Shown: positions 53,872-63,477 of the stretch, one piece after another
How positions within the stretch are numbered: the stretch's first letter is position 1
Layout of the letters: each line of letters opens with the position of its first letter
Source: Planococcus halotolerans
Lineage (GTDB): Bacteria; Bacillota; Bacilli; Bacillales_A; Planococcaceae
Assembly: GCF_003289955.1 (NCBI RefSeq)
Contig: NZ_QLZR01000002.1
Coordinates: 372,001-436,000, forward strand
Length of the DNA: 64,000 bases
Reading direction: 5' to 3'
Program-made: the position numbers and the translations under genes
The notes under the pieces: generated by a model
Database searches by the model: none
Seen by the model: only the letters and a program-made list of their open reading frames with translations
Told to the model about the DNA's origin: nothing

Positions 53872-55274
53872 GGAGATTCCCTCCTTATGATTGGGAAAGC
53901 AAGTTCAAAACATGTGCCCTTTCCAATCCGGCTTTCCACTGTAATGGCTCCTCCCTGCAGTTCGACAAGCTGTTTGACAATCGCCAATCCAAGTCCTGTC
54001 CCCCCGAACTCCCTCGACCTTGATTTTTCTACCCGATAAAAACGTTCAAACAAAAATGGAATGTCTTCTTGAGGGATGCCAATCCCCGTGTCTTCAACAA
54101 CTACTCTCACCTCAGCAGAGTCACTGGAGAGTTTCACTTTGATGAAGCCACTTTCTGTATAGCGGATCGCATTTTCAATTAGATTGCTGATGATTTGCTC
54201 CATTCTTAATCCATCAGCCTTTATACTTGGGAAGTCATATGGTTGATTAAACTCCAATTGAAGCCCTTTCGCTTGTGCGTTCATTTTCGTCTTGAGAAGC
54301 GCATTTTCTATCACTTCCACCAAATCCACTTCTTCGAAGACCAACGCTATCTTTCCATCTTCCATTTTTGATAGTTCAAATAAATCCGAGACCAGATTCG
54401 ACATCCTTCCCGCTTCCAGTTGGATGATTTGCAGGTACTGTTCTTTTTCTTCTTCAGTTTCATAAAGGTGATTCCTTAATGCGTTTGTATAACCTTCCAG
54501 ATACGTAATTGGCGTTTGCAACTCATGCGATATATTAGCTAAAAATTCCCGTCGATTGGAACGATACCGATGAAGTTCGATCGCCAAATCATTTATAGCT
54601 GCGGCCAGCGTACCGATTTCATCCATTGAACTGCGCGAGACTCTTGTATTCAAATCGCCTGCAGCTATTTTCCGAGTCGCTTTCTCCATTTCCAGAAGAG
54701 GACTGGATAATTTACGCGATAAAATGTAGGTAAAACCGAACGCCAAGAAAACTGCCCCTATTCCGGCTAGGATTATCGCTCTTTTAACTAACTCCAACGA
54801 CTGATACAAGTCTTCGACAGAAGCCAAAACAAAAATTCCACCGATTAGCTGCTCCTCGTCAGAGTAAATAGGCTTTCCAACTTGAAGATAACGTCTGTTA
54901 GTAATGTCATCATAATATTCACTTCGAATATCAGCATTATTTCCCATAACTGCAAGGTCTGCAGAACGGATACCTTCTCCTACCGGCAAACTTGGAATAC
55001 CTGAATTCGCAACGACTATTCCTTGTTCATCAACAATAATAATTTCTTGTTCTGTTACTGAGGCAAGCAACTCGAACAATTCCAGCTGCTGCTCACCCAG
55101 TGAGTCGATTGAATTTGCATAGCGGTCCGATGTTTCTTCTACTTCTTCTTGTACCTTGCTGAAATAAAAGCCGGAGAAAATTTGGTTCACTACAAAACCA
55201 AGCGGCAATAAAATTACCAACACGAGTAGCAATATGCTGGAACCTAATTTAACTACAATGCTGTTCCATTTCAT
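53868..55274 (-). CDS. Sensor histidine kinase of the copper island
   Basis: A 468-residue kinase: helix 1 (about 10-30), extracytoplasmic sensor domain (about 35-165), helix 2 (about 168-188), HAMP (about 190-240), phospho-acceptor His in NISHELQTPIT, and ATPase boxes NLIENAIRY, DTGIGIPQ and GGTGLGLAIV. The sensor loop has no His/Met cluster typical of CusS. It overlaps the 41-residue ORF upstream and the 65-residue gene downstream by four bases each. Confidence 0.93.
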   Translation of the reverse strand: MKWNSIVVKLGSSILLLVLVILLPLGFVVNQIFSGFYFSKVQEEVEETSDRYANSIDSLGEQQLELFELLASVTEQEIIIVDEQGIVVANSGIPSLPVGEGIRSADLAVMGNNADIRSEYYDDITNRRYLQVGKPIYSDEEQLIGGIFVLASVEDLYQSLELVKRAIILAGIGAVFLAFGFTYILSRKLSSPLLEMEKATRKIAAGDLNTRVSRSSMDEIGTLAAAINDLAIELHRYRSNRREFLANISHELQTPITYLEGYTNALRNHLYETEEEKEQYLQIIQLEAGRMSNLVSDLFELSKMEDGKIALVFEEVDLVEVIENALLKTKMNAQAKGLQLEFNQPYDFPSIKADGLRMEQIISNLIENAIRYTESGFIKVKLSSDSAEVRVVVEDTGIGIPQEDIPFLFERFYRVEKSRSREFGGTGLGLAIVKQLVELQGGAITVESRIGKGTCFELAFPIIRRESP

Positions 55275-55396
55275 TGTTCTTCATCCAAACGCTGAAACAT
55301 GCGAACCTTCTCTGCCCCAGCACGCTTAATCTTAATAGGTTCTCTCAGATAATCGTTGACTCCCTCTTTCGCTAACGCTTCTTTTTTTTTCCTCAT
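55271..55396 (-). CDS. 41-residue basic protein coupled to ctaG and the sensor kinase
   Basis: An ORF too short for standard calling, from ATG at 55394-55396 to TGA at 55271-55273. It begins MRKKKEALAKEGVNDYL and is strongly charged. Its start overlaps the ctaG stop (ATGA) and its stop overlaps the kinase start (ATGA), so both borders are translationally coupled, and GGGGGAGTG precedes the ATG. The frame is open exactly between those two overlaps. No known family; possibly cytosolic. Confidence 0.75.
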   Translation of the reverse strand: MRKKKEALAKEGVNDYLREPIKIKRAGAEKVRMFQRLDEEQ

Positions 55397-56307
55397 TGAT
55401 TCACTCCCCCAACAGTAAAATTACTCGGCAATGCATCAATTTCATCCACTTTTTCTTTCCGTGCCCATTTAAAGAAAATATAACCGATCACTGTACTGTA
55501 TACAATCTCCTGGACAATTTTCATGACAATACCACCGGTCCTCTGATCTTCCAGCGGCGGAAGAGAAGCAAACAGCTGTGGAGCATCTGAGTATACCGTA
55601 TAAAACGATTGGTCTGAAAAAATGATAAGGGCGCAGGCCGGTGTCAGCAGCATTCCTGCCGCGAAAATGTATCCGATTTTATGGATTTCAGACAATTTAT
55701 CCAATTCTTTTACCATAGGGATAAGCGGAATCCACATAAAGAAAGCTGTCACCGTTAGAATAAGGTGCATTAAATTATGCAGCATACTATTCCCTACAAC
55801 TAAGTTAAATATGAGGGGAAGATGATAAAATGAAAACAATACATTAAACAGTAGCAATGGAATCAGCGGACGTTTCAAGAAACTCAATATTTTAGTCCGT
55901 AAACCGACTCGGATTATAGGTGCAATTAATCGCTTCGGAAGACCCAGCAATAATAAGGGCGGCAAGAGCGTGTATATCAGCGATTGCTCCAGCATATGGG
56001 CGCTGAACAAATAATGGTCTCCCAGTACATGCAACGGGCTTCCGAGTGACACATACAGCACCACTAAAGCCGAAAAGAAAAAAGCAAACTTTTTGATAAA
56101 ATCTTCTTCCGTTTTGAATTGATAAACATAAACCATTAAGATGACAATCAATGCCACTACCATCCAAAGGTTCCATTGTGAAACTATATTGGCTGCTTCA
56201 GTTGCTTCATCAAAGCCATTATGCGCTACGACGCTTTTTATCGGATTCAAAAACAACACTAGCAGAACGCTGAACAATATCCCGATTATTTTCACTATCT
56301 TTTTCAC
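55393..56307 (-). CDS. ctaG: CtaG-type cytochrome c oxidase assembly protein
   Basis: A 304-residue membrane protein of the caa3_CtaG family. Seven hydrophobic helices are visible, with HMLEQSLIYTLLPPLLLLG and SFYHLPLIFN as family segments. CtaG delivers copper for oxidase assembly in Bacilli. Start is GTG at 56305-56307 with a weak site. It lies six bases after lgt, linking the two. Confidence 0.9.
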   Translation of the reverse strand: MKKIVKIIGILFSVLLVLFLNPIKSVVAHNGFDEATEAANIVSQWNLWMVVALIVILMVYVYQFKTEEDFIKKFAFFFSALVVLYVSLGSPLHVLGDHYLFSAHMLEQSLIYTLLPPLLLLGLPKRLIAPIIRVGLRTKILSFLKRPLIPLLLFNVLFSFYHLPLIFNLVVGNSMLHNLMHLILTVTAFFMWIPLIPMVKELDKLSEIHKIGYIFAAGMLLTPACALIIFSDQSFYTVYSDAPQLFASLPPLEDQRTGGIVMKIVQEIVYSTVIGYIFFKWARKEKVDEIDALPSNFTVGGVNQ

Positions 56308-56313
56308 TTCTTT

Positions 56314-57126
56314 CTACATGTCCTCATAATGCGCTGGTTTTTTTAGCTCGACGCGTCTGTAAATAAGCAACCCGAGCGCCAGTATAATTGCCACCACAGA
56401 AACCAGCTGTGCTGCGCGCAATTCCCCGATTACATACAGGCTGTCAGTCCTCATTGCTTCAATGAAAAACCTTCCGGCAGAATACCAAATCATGTAGAAG
56501 AAAAATAGTTCACCGCGAACCAGATTGATCTTGCGCAACAGCAATAATATAATAATGCCTGCTAAGCTCCACAGCGATTCATACAAAAACGTCGGATGGT
56601 AATATGCGCCGGCTATGTACATCTGGTTAATAATCCAATCGGGAAGGAACAAGTTTTCCAGAAATACACGTGAAACTTCTCCGCCATGCGCCTCCTGATT
56701 GATAAAATTACCCCAGCGGCCAATTGCCTGGCCGATTAAAATGCTCGGCGCCAGAATATCCGCCACTTTGAGAAATGACGTGTTGCGCTTTTGGGTAAAG
56801 ACATAAGCGACGATGACAGAAGCGATCAATGCTCCATGAATGGCGATTCCGCCATTCCAAATGGCTATGATGCCTGCCGGATTGGCTCGGTACTGCTCCC
56901 ACTCGAATGCCACATAATAAATCCGCGCTCCAATGATTGCCAGCGGCACTGCCCAAATCAGCAGATCGGTCAAAAAATCGGGATGGAACCCTTTTTTGAG
57001 CATCTCCCGCTGACCCACCAAAAAAGCAATGATAATTCCTGTTGCTATAATGACGCCGTACCAGCGAACATCGATTGGTCCCAGTGAAAACGCAATGGGA
57101 TCTATTGTCGCTAAAATCCGATGCAT
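56314..57126 (-). CDS. lgt: Prolipoprotein diacylglyceryl transferase (accessory copy)
   Basis: A 270-residue membrane enzyme that adds diacylglycerol to the lipobox Cys. The signature [14 protein letters not shown] carries the catalytic Arg/Asn set, and [12 protein letters not shown] is the N-terminal family segment. GGAGGGG precedes the ATG. The housekeeping lgt in Bacilli sits near uvrA/hprK, so a copy within the copper island looks like an added one. It would process the island's lipoprotein. Confidence 0.93.
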   Translation of the reverse strand: MHRILATIDPIAFSLGPIDVRWYGVIIATGIIIAFLVGQREMLKKGFHPDFLTDLLIWAVPLAIIGARIYYVAFEWEQYRANPAGIIAIWNGGIAIHGALIASVIVAYVFTQKRNTSFLKVADILAPSILIGQAIGRWGNFINQEAHGGEVSRVFLENLFLPDWIINQMYIAGAYYHPTFLYESLWSLAGIIILLLLRKINLVRGELFFFYMIWYSAGRFFIEAMRTDSLYVIGELRAAQLVSVVAIILALGLLIYRRVELKKPAHYEDM

Positions 57127-57199
57127 ATACTGCCCCCTCCTAGTCCGTTAAATCATCCTACTTACTTTATTCCTGAGATTTAACAAAAATTTATAAGAC

Positions 57200-57934
57200 T
57201 CAGATGCTCCAGTAAGTAATGGTGTCCAGTACACCTAACATTATTAAAATTACTCCGGAACCTTTTTGCATATACCAGCCCAGTTTTCTGCCATTTTTCA
57301 TCACAGCTCCACCAGCTCCAAAATACCAAATTAAAAAAATGGCAATGAACAAGGGAATGGAAGTCCCGATGGCGAACAAGCTCGGCAACACCGCTCCGTA
57401 GGATGTGGAAAGAACAACAGGCATTAATGTCACAAAGAACAGCACAAACATCGTCGGACAAAATCCTAACGAAAAGCTGACACCGAGTAGAAAGGATCCC
57501 ATTTTCCCCTTTTTAAAAAACTTCTTTGGTACTTCCAGGAAGATGAAAGTTCCTTTCACCTTAAAAATCCCCAGCATAAAAATGCCGACAACGATAAATA
57601 ATGGCCCTACCACTTTTCTGAACCAGGGGAAGTACATGGTGAGCCTGGACTCAAATTCATTCCCTAACGTCCATACCAGCAGCCCCAGTCCAGTAAACAC
57701 TGTAATCTTTCCTAATGCAAAAAAGAAAACTTCAACCCAGGCTGTTTCTTTTTGAAGCGACTTATTCCCATAAAGGGTAATCGCACCAATGTTTCCCGTA
57801 AACTGACAAGGTGCCATGGCTCCTACGATTCCGAGTAAAAAAGCAAACAGAAGAGGGGTACTCATAAAACTATTTGAAAGAGTGATAAAAGGCTGCATCA
57901 TGGTATTGCTCATCTGACTTAAAAATTCATACAA
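57200..57934 (-). CDS. CcdA/DsbD-like or TauE/SafE-like membrane protein
   Basis: A 244-residue protein with seven hydrophobic helices and two membrane cysteines in equivalent places, GAMAPCQFTGN and LGFCPTMFVLF, as in CcdA/DsbD relatives annotated sulfite exporter TauE/SafE or UreH-like. The start is TTG at 57932-57934. In this context it could move electrons or copper across the membrane; neither can be proven. It is transcribed toward lgt. Confidence 0.75.
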   Translation of the reverse strand: MYEFLSQMSNTMMQPFITLSNSFMSTPLLFAFLLGIVGAMAPCQFTGNIGAITLYGNKSLQKETAWVEVFFFALGKITVFTGLGLLVWTLGNEFESRLTMYFPWFRKVVGPLFIVVGIFMLGIFKVKGTFIFLEVPKKFFKKGKMGSFLLGVSFSLGFCPTMFVLFFVTLMPVVLSTSYGAVLPSLFAIGTSIPLFIAIFLIWYFGAGGAVMKNGRKLGWYMQKGSGVILIMLGVLDTITYWSI

Positions 57935-58115
57935 TGGAACTCACCAACTTATTTACATTTTTGACTTCTTTATTTTAAGGGAAAAGTTTGTAGAAAGTAT
58001 GAAGTATAAATCTTATTTTAAACTTCATACAAATTTCTGATACTGTCTCCCATTGAAGCTAAGGCAGGATAGAAAGTTTAAAGCATGAATTAATAAACTT
58101 CTACAATAAATGATT

Positions 58116-58172
58116 AAAAAGAAAAGGCTATCCCACCAGTCAGCAACAACTGCCGACCTGAAGAGATAGCCC
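58116..58172 (-). terminator. Terminator after copZ
   Basis: GGGCTATC (minus strand, 58165-58172 complement) pairs with GATAGCC (58126-58132 complement) across a long loop, with a T-run at 58116-58122. It separates the copA-copZ unit from the rest of the island. Confidence 0.75.
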
Positions 58173-58194
58173 TTCTTCTTCACTTGACGTCATA

Positions 58195-58386
58195 CTACTG
58201 TACTTCGACTGCTTCTTTCATACTGTCAGCAGTGACTTCTGAATTGTTGTAAGTTACGTCTGCAATCCCTTTTGCCTCGTCTACTTTTACCTCCTGGACG
58301 CCCTGCAAGTTCCGCAATTCCTCATCCACTGCTTTTTTGCAATGGTCACAAGTCATGCCTTCAATCTTCAGCGTTGTCTGTTCCAT
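58195..58386 (-). CDS. copZ: Copper chaperone CopZ
   Basis: A 63-residue HMA-fold protein with the Cu(I) site MTCDHC at residues 10-15. It hands Cu(I) to CopA. GAGGTG lies upstream of the ATG. It follows copA by about 40 bases on the same strand. Confidence 0.95.
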   Translation of the reverse strand: MEQTTLKIEGMTCDHCKKAVDEELRNLQGVQEVKVDEAKGIADVTYNNSEVTADSMKEAVEVQ

Positions 58387-58428
58387 TAAGTTTCACCTCT
58401 TTCCAAAACAGGAACGAAATTCTTTCAT

Positions 58429-60825
58429 TTAATGGCGCGGCTTCCACTGTTTCAAGAATAACGTGTTTGTGACAACGGACACTGAGCTGAACGCCATGGC
58501 GGCACCCGCCAAAATCGGATTCAATAAACCAAAGGCTGCAACAGGAATCAGAAGGATGTTATACCCGAACGCCCAAGCGAAATTCTGTTTGATTTTTCGC
58601 ATCGTCGCCTGCGACAGCTGGATGGTCTCGACAATAGCAAGCAAGTCACCGCTCATGAGCGTGATATCTGCGGCTTCGATGGCAACATCCGTTCCGGTTC
58701 CAATGGCAATGCCGACGTCAGCGGTCGCAAGTGCTGGAGCGTCATTAATACCATCACCTACCATCGCTACTTTCTTGCCTTCCCGTTTTAACTTCTCCAC
58801 TTGCTCCGCTTTGCCTTCAGGCAATATTTCTGCCAGCACCCGATCAACACCGACTTCTGTTGCAATGGCTTGGGCGGTCCGCTCGTTATCACCAGTCATC
58901 ATGACCACTTCGATACCCTGCTCTTTCAATTCACGGATTGCCTGCCTTGATGTTTTCTTCACTGTATCTGCCACTGCGACATATCCGAGAAGACTCCCGT
59001 CTTTTGCTGCCATCATAACCGTTTTTCCTTTTTCCTCCAATGCTTCAATTTCAATTTGGTATGGTTCAAGCAACACTTTTTCACGTTCCATCAGTTTCTT
59101 GTTGCCTACTGCCAACCTTTTGCCGTCAATGCTTGCATAAATGCCATGCCCTGGTACCGCCTCAAAATTCATCGCATCACTAAGCTGAATTTTCTTTTCT
59201 TTTGCTTTCTGGATAATGGACTGTCCAAGGGGATGTTCAGAGCCAGTTTCTGCACTGGCAACCAACCGGAGCAGTTCATCGTTGTCTATTCCAAATGCCA
59301 TCACATCTGTCACTTCCGGTTCCCCATTTGTAATGGTTCCGGTTTTGTCGAGTACGATGGCATCCACATTTCGAATTAACTGCAAATGCTCTGCGCCTTT
59401 AATTAGAACGCCATGCTCGGCCCCTTTTCCAGTACCCACCATAATTGCCGTCGGAGTAGCGAGCCCCAACGCACAAGGGCAAGCGATTACCAGTACTGCA
59501 ACTGCACTGACTAGAGCCGCTGAGAAACCGACAAAATAGAAGGTAATTAAAAATGTCAGCGCAGCGATAACGATAACAATGGGCACAAAAACACTAGAAA
59601 TCTTATCAGCCAGATCTTGGATTGGCGCTTTCGAACCTTGGGCTTCTTCCACCATCCGGATGATTTGGGACAGTGCCGTATCCTTCCCTACTTTTGTTGC
59701 TTTCATCTTGACAGATCCATGCTTGTTGATAGTCGCTCCAATCAACATATCGCCCTGCTCTTTTTCAACAGGCAGACTTTCACCGGTCAGCATGGACTCA
59801 TCCACGGATGTCTGGCCTTCGACGATTTCTCCGTCGACCGGTATTTTTTCTCCTGCTTTTATCAGCAACAGGTCGCCGGACTCCACATCTTCCACCTGAA
59901 CATCCACTGTCTCGCCATTCCGGATTACATGCGCTGTTTTCGCTTGCAACCCCATGAGTTTTTTCAAGGCTTCTGATGTTTGCCCTTTCGCACGGGCTTC
60001 CAGTACTTTCCCAAGGATAATTAACGTAATGATGATAACGGAAGCTTCAAAATAGAATCCGCTTTCTGCACCAATCAACAACAAAGCAGTGCTATATAAA
60101 TAAGCCGCCATTGTCCCTAAAGCCACTAGGACATCCATATTGGCACTTCCGCCGCGCAAGGAGTTATAAGCTCCGCGAATAAAGCGCCAACCAATAGTGA
60201 ACTGCACTATAGTAGCCAAAAGGAACTGAAGCCAGCCCGGCATCATCAGTGCATGATTTCCAGTGAATTCGCCAATCATGGCAATCAGAAATGGAATCGA
60301 AATGAACGCTCCAATAATAAAGGCGCTTCGCTGCTTTTTATACTGCTGTTCCTTAACGGCCATTTCTGCTTCTGCATTTTCCTTCACCGCTGGCTTTGCA
60401 TCATATCCGGTTTTCTTCACTCTGTCGATGAGTGTATCCACATCCGTTTTTCCACTGATGTACTTAACGGTCGCTTTTTCGCTTGCCAGATTAACATTCG
60501 CTTGAATGACACCATTCGTTTTGCTGAGTACTTTTTCAATCCGGGTGGCACAGGCAGCACAGGTCATTCCGCTGAGCGAAAGTTCGATACGTTCTTCAAT
60601 GACGCCATAACCGGTTTTTTCGACGCGATTAATCAATTCGTCAACACTGGTTTTGGATTCATCGAATACGACTGTAGCCTTTTCGTTAGCGGGATTGACA
60701 GTTGCACTCTTAACGCCATTTACTTTAGATAGGTTTTTTTCCACACGGTTAGAGCAAGCCGCACAGGTCATTCCGGTAATGCCAAGAGTAATTCTTTGCT
60801 GGCTTCCACTTTTGGATTCATCCAT
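58429..60825 (-). CDS. copA: Copper-exporting P1B-type ATPase CopA
   Basis: A 798-residue Cu(I) pump. Two N-terminal HMA domains carry GMTCAAC (about residues 17-23 and 84-90). The membrane CPC is in [14 protein letters not shown], the phosphorylation site is [15 protein letters not shown] gives the HP locus, and [11 protein letters not shown] is the hinge. It has eight helices and is full length. No CsoR gene or typical CsoR operator was recognised upstream. AAGGAGG precedes the ATG. Confidence 0.97.
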   Translation of the reverse strand: MDESKSGSQQRITLGITGMTCAACSNRVEKNLSKVNGVKSATVNPANEKATVVFDESKTSVDELINRVEKTGYGVIEERIELSLSGMTCAACATRIEKVLSKTNGVIQANVNLASEKATVKYISGKTDVDTLIDRVKKTGYDAKPAVKENAEAEMAVKEQQYKKQRSAFIIGAFISIPFLIAMIGEFTGNHALMMPGWLQFLLATIVQFTIGWRFIRGAYNSLRGGSANMDVLVALGTMAAYLYSTALLLIGAESGFYFEASVIIITLIILGKVLEARAKGQTSEALKKLMGLQAKTAHVIRNGETVDVQVEDVESGDLLLIKAGEKIPVDGEIVEGQTSVDESMLTGESLPVEKEQGDMLIGATINKHGSVKMKATKVGKDTALSQIIRMVEEAQGSKAPIQDLADKISSVFVPIVIVIAALTFLITFYFVGFSAALVSAVAVLVIACPCALGLATPTAIMVGTGKGAEHGVLIKGAEHLQLIRNVDAIVLDKTGTITNGEPEVTDVMAFGIDNDELLRLVASAETGSEHPLGQSIIQKAKEKKIQLSDAMNFEAVPGHGIYASIDGKRLAVGNKKLMEREKVLLEPYQIEIEALEEKGKTVMMAAKDGSLLGYVAVADTVKKTSRQAIRELKEQGIEVVMMTGDNERTAQAIATEVGVDRVLAEILPEGKAEQVEKLKREGKKVAMVGDGINDAPALATADVGIAIGTGTDVAIEAADITLMSGDLLAIVETIQLSQATMRKIKQNFAWAFGYNILLIPVAAFGLLNPILAGAAMAFSSVSVVTNTLFLKQWKPRH

Positions 60826-61025
60826 TTTGGAACCTCCTTTTAATATGTTCCCGCATTATATACTTCAATTGTTGGTATCTATGTTTTCTTCTCCAATAGA
60901 TTCGCTTTTCAATGAAATGTTTGTCTTGAATTCATTCTTTTAAAAAAATATTAACCAAAACTACCCTTATCCATCGTTAGGATATTCTATTGTTCCTGTT
61001 ATCAGTAGAGTGGCTAGAGCGAATG

Positions 61026-61045
61026 AAAAAGCCAAATGGCTTTTT
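61026..61045. terminator. Bidirectional hairpin upstream of copA
   Basis: AAAAAGCC (61026-61033) and GGCTTTTT (61038-61045) with an AAAT loop, flanked by A- and T-runs for both strands. Confidence 0.7.
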
Positions 61046-61206
61046 AAGCTTCTTTTTTCCCCTGCTTCCATACATACCAGTATTAATTATAAAATTGAAG
61101 AATTTGTGAAGATTCGAGTTCTGTATGAATATATAGCTTTTTTATAGTTACTCAGCTTTCATTACTGCTTTAAATCCCTAAAGATTGCTGGATTAGACAG
61201 GAAACT

Positions 61207-61258
61207 AAAAGGGAAAGGCTATTTAGCGAATATATTTCGCTCTTAGCCTTCTCCTTTT
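61207..61258 (-). terminator. Terminator after the AraC gene
   Basis: Long stem: AAAAGGGAAAGGCTA (61207-61221) with TAGCCTTCTCCTTTT (61244-61258), plus inner TAGCGAA/TTCGCT. It ends in a T-run on the minus strand. Confidence 0.75.
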
Positions 61259-61300
61259 ACTCTTCGCTTCTTGAAATTAATTTTTCTTCCTGTAGATTCA

Positions 61301-61333
61301 CTTCTGATAACCTCATGATATGTTAACTAATTA
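61301..61333 (+). repeat. Right module of the dispersed repeat
   Basis: CTTCTGATAACCTCATGATA followed by TGTTAACTAATTA, the clearest example of the right module. It follows the hairpin at 61207-61258. Confidence 0.65.
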
Positions 61334-61360
61334 TATTTAGTCTTCTCTCTCCCTGTTTTT

Positions 61361-62212
61361 TTATAAGTTACTGATTTGGCTTCTCTGAATTTCCCGATAA
61401 TGTCCAGGAGTTATTTTTGTGTGTTTTTTGAAAACCTGATGAAAATGTGTTTCGCTTTTATAACCGACTTGATCGGCAATTTCTCCCATCGTTGCATTCG
61501 AGTGCGTCAAAATTTTTTTGGCTGCTTCCATACGGCAACGGATCAGGTATTGGCCCGGTGTCCATCCTACTTTTCTTTTGAACTGACGACATAAATGAGA
61601 AGAACTAAGAAATACCCTTTCCCCTAAGGACTCCAATGTCCAACTCTCTTGGTATTTTTCCTCAATTAATTGTTTTACGACTAAAATCGCTTCCTCCGCA
61701 GAAGAAGATCTCTTTTTTGTCTCTATGCGGTTATGATAGAGCTTTCTCACGAGCTTTCCAATAAGTAATGAAAGATAGGCCTCTGAGAAGATCCCTGCTT
61801 CAGGAAGTTTCCCTTCCCATTCAAAAATCAATTGAAGAATGAGCTGCTCATAATCTGTAAATCCTTGGCCGATATTTAAAACAGGGGTTTCCCCCACTCC
61901 TATTAAGTGGTTTTCAGGCAATCCTTTCAATTTTAAAGATGAAAAACGTAAATAAAGCGCTTTGAACCTGCACGTTGAGTCAATTTCCGCTTTTCCCAAT
62001 AAGCCACTCTGATTGATTAGAAGTGTTCCAGGAGATGCTTTATGCTTTTTTTCACCGATTATAAATTGTCCATTTCCTTCCGTCACTAATAGGAGGTCCA
62101 TGGCAGTTTCCCTATTATTCATAATCTTAGGAAATGGATTTCCCCTATCAAGTTCTATTATAAATCCTTTAACATAAGTTGGACTTGTTTCAATCAAATC
62201 GTTTGGTGCCAC
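61361..62212 (-). CDS. AraC-family transcriptional regulator
   Basis: A 283-residue regulator: an N-terminal cupin-like sensor (about 25-110) and two C-terminal helix-turn-helix units, LESLGERVFLSSSHLCRQFK and MGEIADQVGYKSETHFHQVF, ending TPGHYREI. The start is GTG at 62210-62212 after GGAGGTG. Its target is unknown; no sugar or transport gene is adjacent. Confidence 0.92.
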   Translation of the reverse strand: MAPNDLIETSPTYVKGFIIELDRGNPFPKIMNNRETAMDLLLVTEGNGQFIIGEKKHKASPGTLLINQSGLLGKAEIDSTCRFKALYLRFSSLKLKGLPENHLIGVGETPVLNIGQGFTDYEQLILQLIFEWEGKLPEAGIFSEAYLSLLIGKLVRKLYHNRIETKKRSSSAEEAILVVKQLIEEKYQESWTLESLGERVFLSSSHLCRQFKRKVGWTPGQYLIRCRMEAAKKILTHSNATMGEIADQVGYKSETHFHQVFKKHTKITPGHYREIQRSQISNL

Positions 62213-62437
62213 CTAGCTCACCTCCAACAGCAATAATCAATAGTCTCTCCCTATTCTTACTGATACTCATATCTTATTTTTCACTATATCATACCTAAGA
62301 GAAGATTATATTTGGCTAAAGATAAGAAAAGTGAAAGCAGAATAAAAAGCAATTATCAAGAGTCCATTTAATGCTTTTGTATATGGACAACATTGAGAAC
62401 TCCCGTATTAAAAACAACGTTAAGGAGGAATATAGTT

Positions 62438-63331
62438 TTGAATACACATACACGATGGCGATTAGAAATTGCCAAAATACTTACAAAAAAGTTAGCACTA
62501 TACCCCGAAGTTCGCGCTATTGTTGTAGGTGGTTCGGCAGCACGAAACTATGCCGATGGCTATTCCGACTTGGAACTTTTTCTATACTGGGACAAAGAGC
62601 CAAGTAATATTATTAAGCAAGATATCTCCACCCTCTTGAAAGCTGAACATCGATATCCTAAAACCCATTTTGCCTATCACAACGCTTTGATCATTAATGG
62701 TTTTCAAGTTGATATGTGGCATAAAACCGCTTCTGTTGAAGAAGCAAATATTGCGATCGTAGTAGATGAGGGTAGCACCGATTTAGATGCCAGCAATATT
62801 GTAGATACGATGCGCTTTTGCGTTCCAATGCATGGCAGAGAATTTATTAAGTCCTGGAAAGATCGAGTAGAAAAATATCCCCCCGGGCTTACCGAACGCT
62901 TTTTCAAAGAATATTTACCCCACTTTCATCTACGGCACATTCTCTTAGAATCAAAACGTGAAAATCCGACCGTTTTCTATAATATGCTAAGTAATATTCA
63001 ATGCAGCCTTTTTATTATCCTACTCGCTTTAAATAAGTCATACTTCCCCACCTATAAGTGGATTTACAAACGGTTAAATGAGTTATCTTTAAGACCCGAA
63101 AAAATCGAAATTCGTCTTCAAAATATGTATAAGGAAACACCGGAAATTGCTGTTGAACAACTTCGTGATTTGTTAGCTGAAACGCTAACACTGATAGAAG
63201 CGCACTACCCCGATTATGACACTACATCTGCACGGCAAGAATTAATACAACCGATGCCCAAATTATACGAACCTGTATTATCATCAAAAACAGAAAATCC
63301 TCGGAAATCACAAAGAGGTAACTGTTCGTAA
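62438..63331 (+). CDS. Nucleotidyltransferase-domain protein
   Basis: A 297-residue protein. The GS motif and metal-binding acidic residues are in VVGGSAARNYADGYSDLEL (about 30-48), with a third acidic position in HNALIINGFQVDMW. Relatives include kanamycin/lincosamide-type and DUF4037-type transferases. The start is TTG at 62438-62440, after AAGGAGG; the open frame begins earlier but lacks a site. The acceptor is unknown. Confidence 0.85.
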   Translation: MNTHTRWRLEIAKILTKKLALYPEVRAIVVGGSAARNYADGYSDLELFLYWDKEPSNIIKQDISTLLKAEHRYPKTHFAYHNALIINGFQVDMWHKTASVEEANIAIVVDEGSTDLDASNIVDTMRFCVPMHGREFIKSWKDRVEKYPPGLTERFFKEYLPHFHLRHILLESKRENPTVFYNMLSNIQCSLFIILLALNKSYFPTYKWIYKRLNELSLRPEKIEIRLQNMYKETPEIAVEQLRDLLAETLTLIEAHYPDYDTTSARQELIQPMPKLYEPVLSSKTENPRKSQRGNCS

Positions 63332-63412
63332 AAGTACACTTATGCAGACACAAAAAGAGAAAGAAGCTTATAAGTTCCTTACTTTCCTATAAGTAGCGAT
63401 ATGTAAGCTTGT
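63325..63412 (+). repeat. Dispersed intergenic repeat, full copy
   Basis: TTCGTAAAAGTACACTTATG (63325-63344), then AAAAAGAGAAAGAAGCTTAT pairing with the later TAAGTTCCTTACTTTCC, and a diverged right module AGCGATATGTAAGCTTG. It begins within the stop region of the nucleotidyltransferase gene. Confidence 0.65.
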
Positions 63413-63477
63413 AAACTGTTTAAGATGATAAGATAAATGGAGCTAACGACGCTTAACGATGTGAAAGGAGTCATAAG

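Larger units (their letters stand above)
60826..61360. other. Intergenic region upstream of copA
   Basis: It holds the copA promoter (minus-strand TATAAT-like at about 60856-60861), a bidirectional hairpin at 61026-61045, the AraC terminator at 61207-61258 and a repeat module at 61301-61333. No gene is seen. Confidence 0.6.

Noticed and set aside
58463-59140. Long plus-strand ORF opposite copA
   Set aside because: It is a shadow frame of the high-quality copA coding sequence, without a ribosome binding site or recognisable motifs.
60826-61025. CsoR or CueR operator upstream of copA
   Set aside because: I looked for the GC-rich CsoR palindrome and a CueR-type spacer and found neither.
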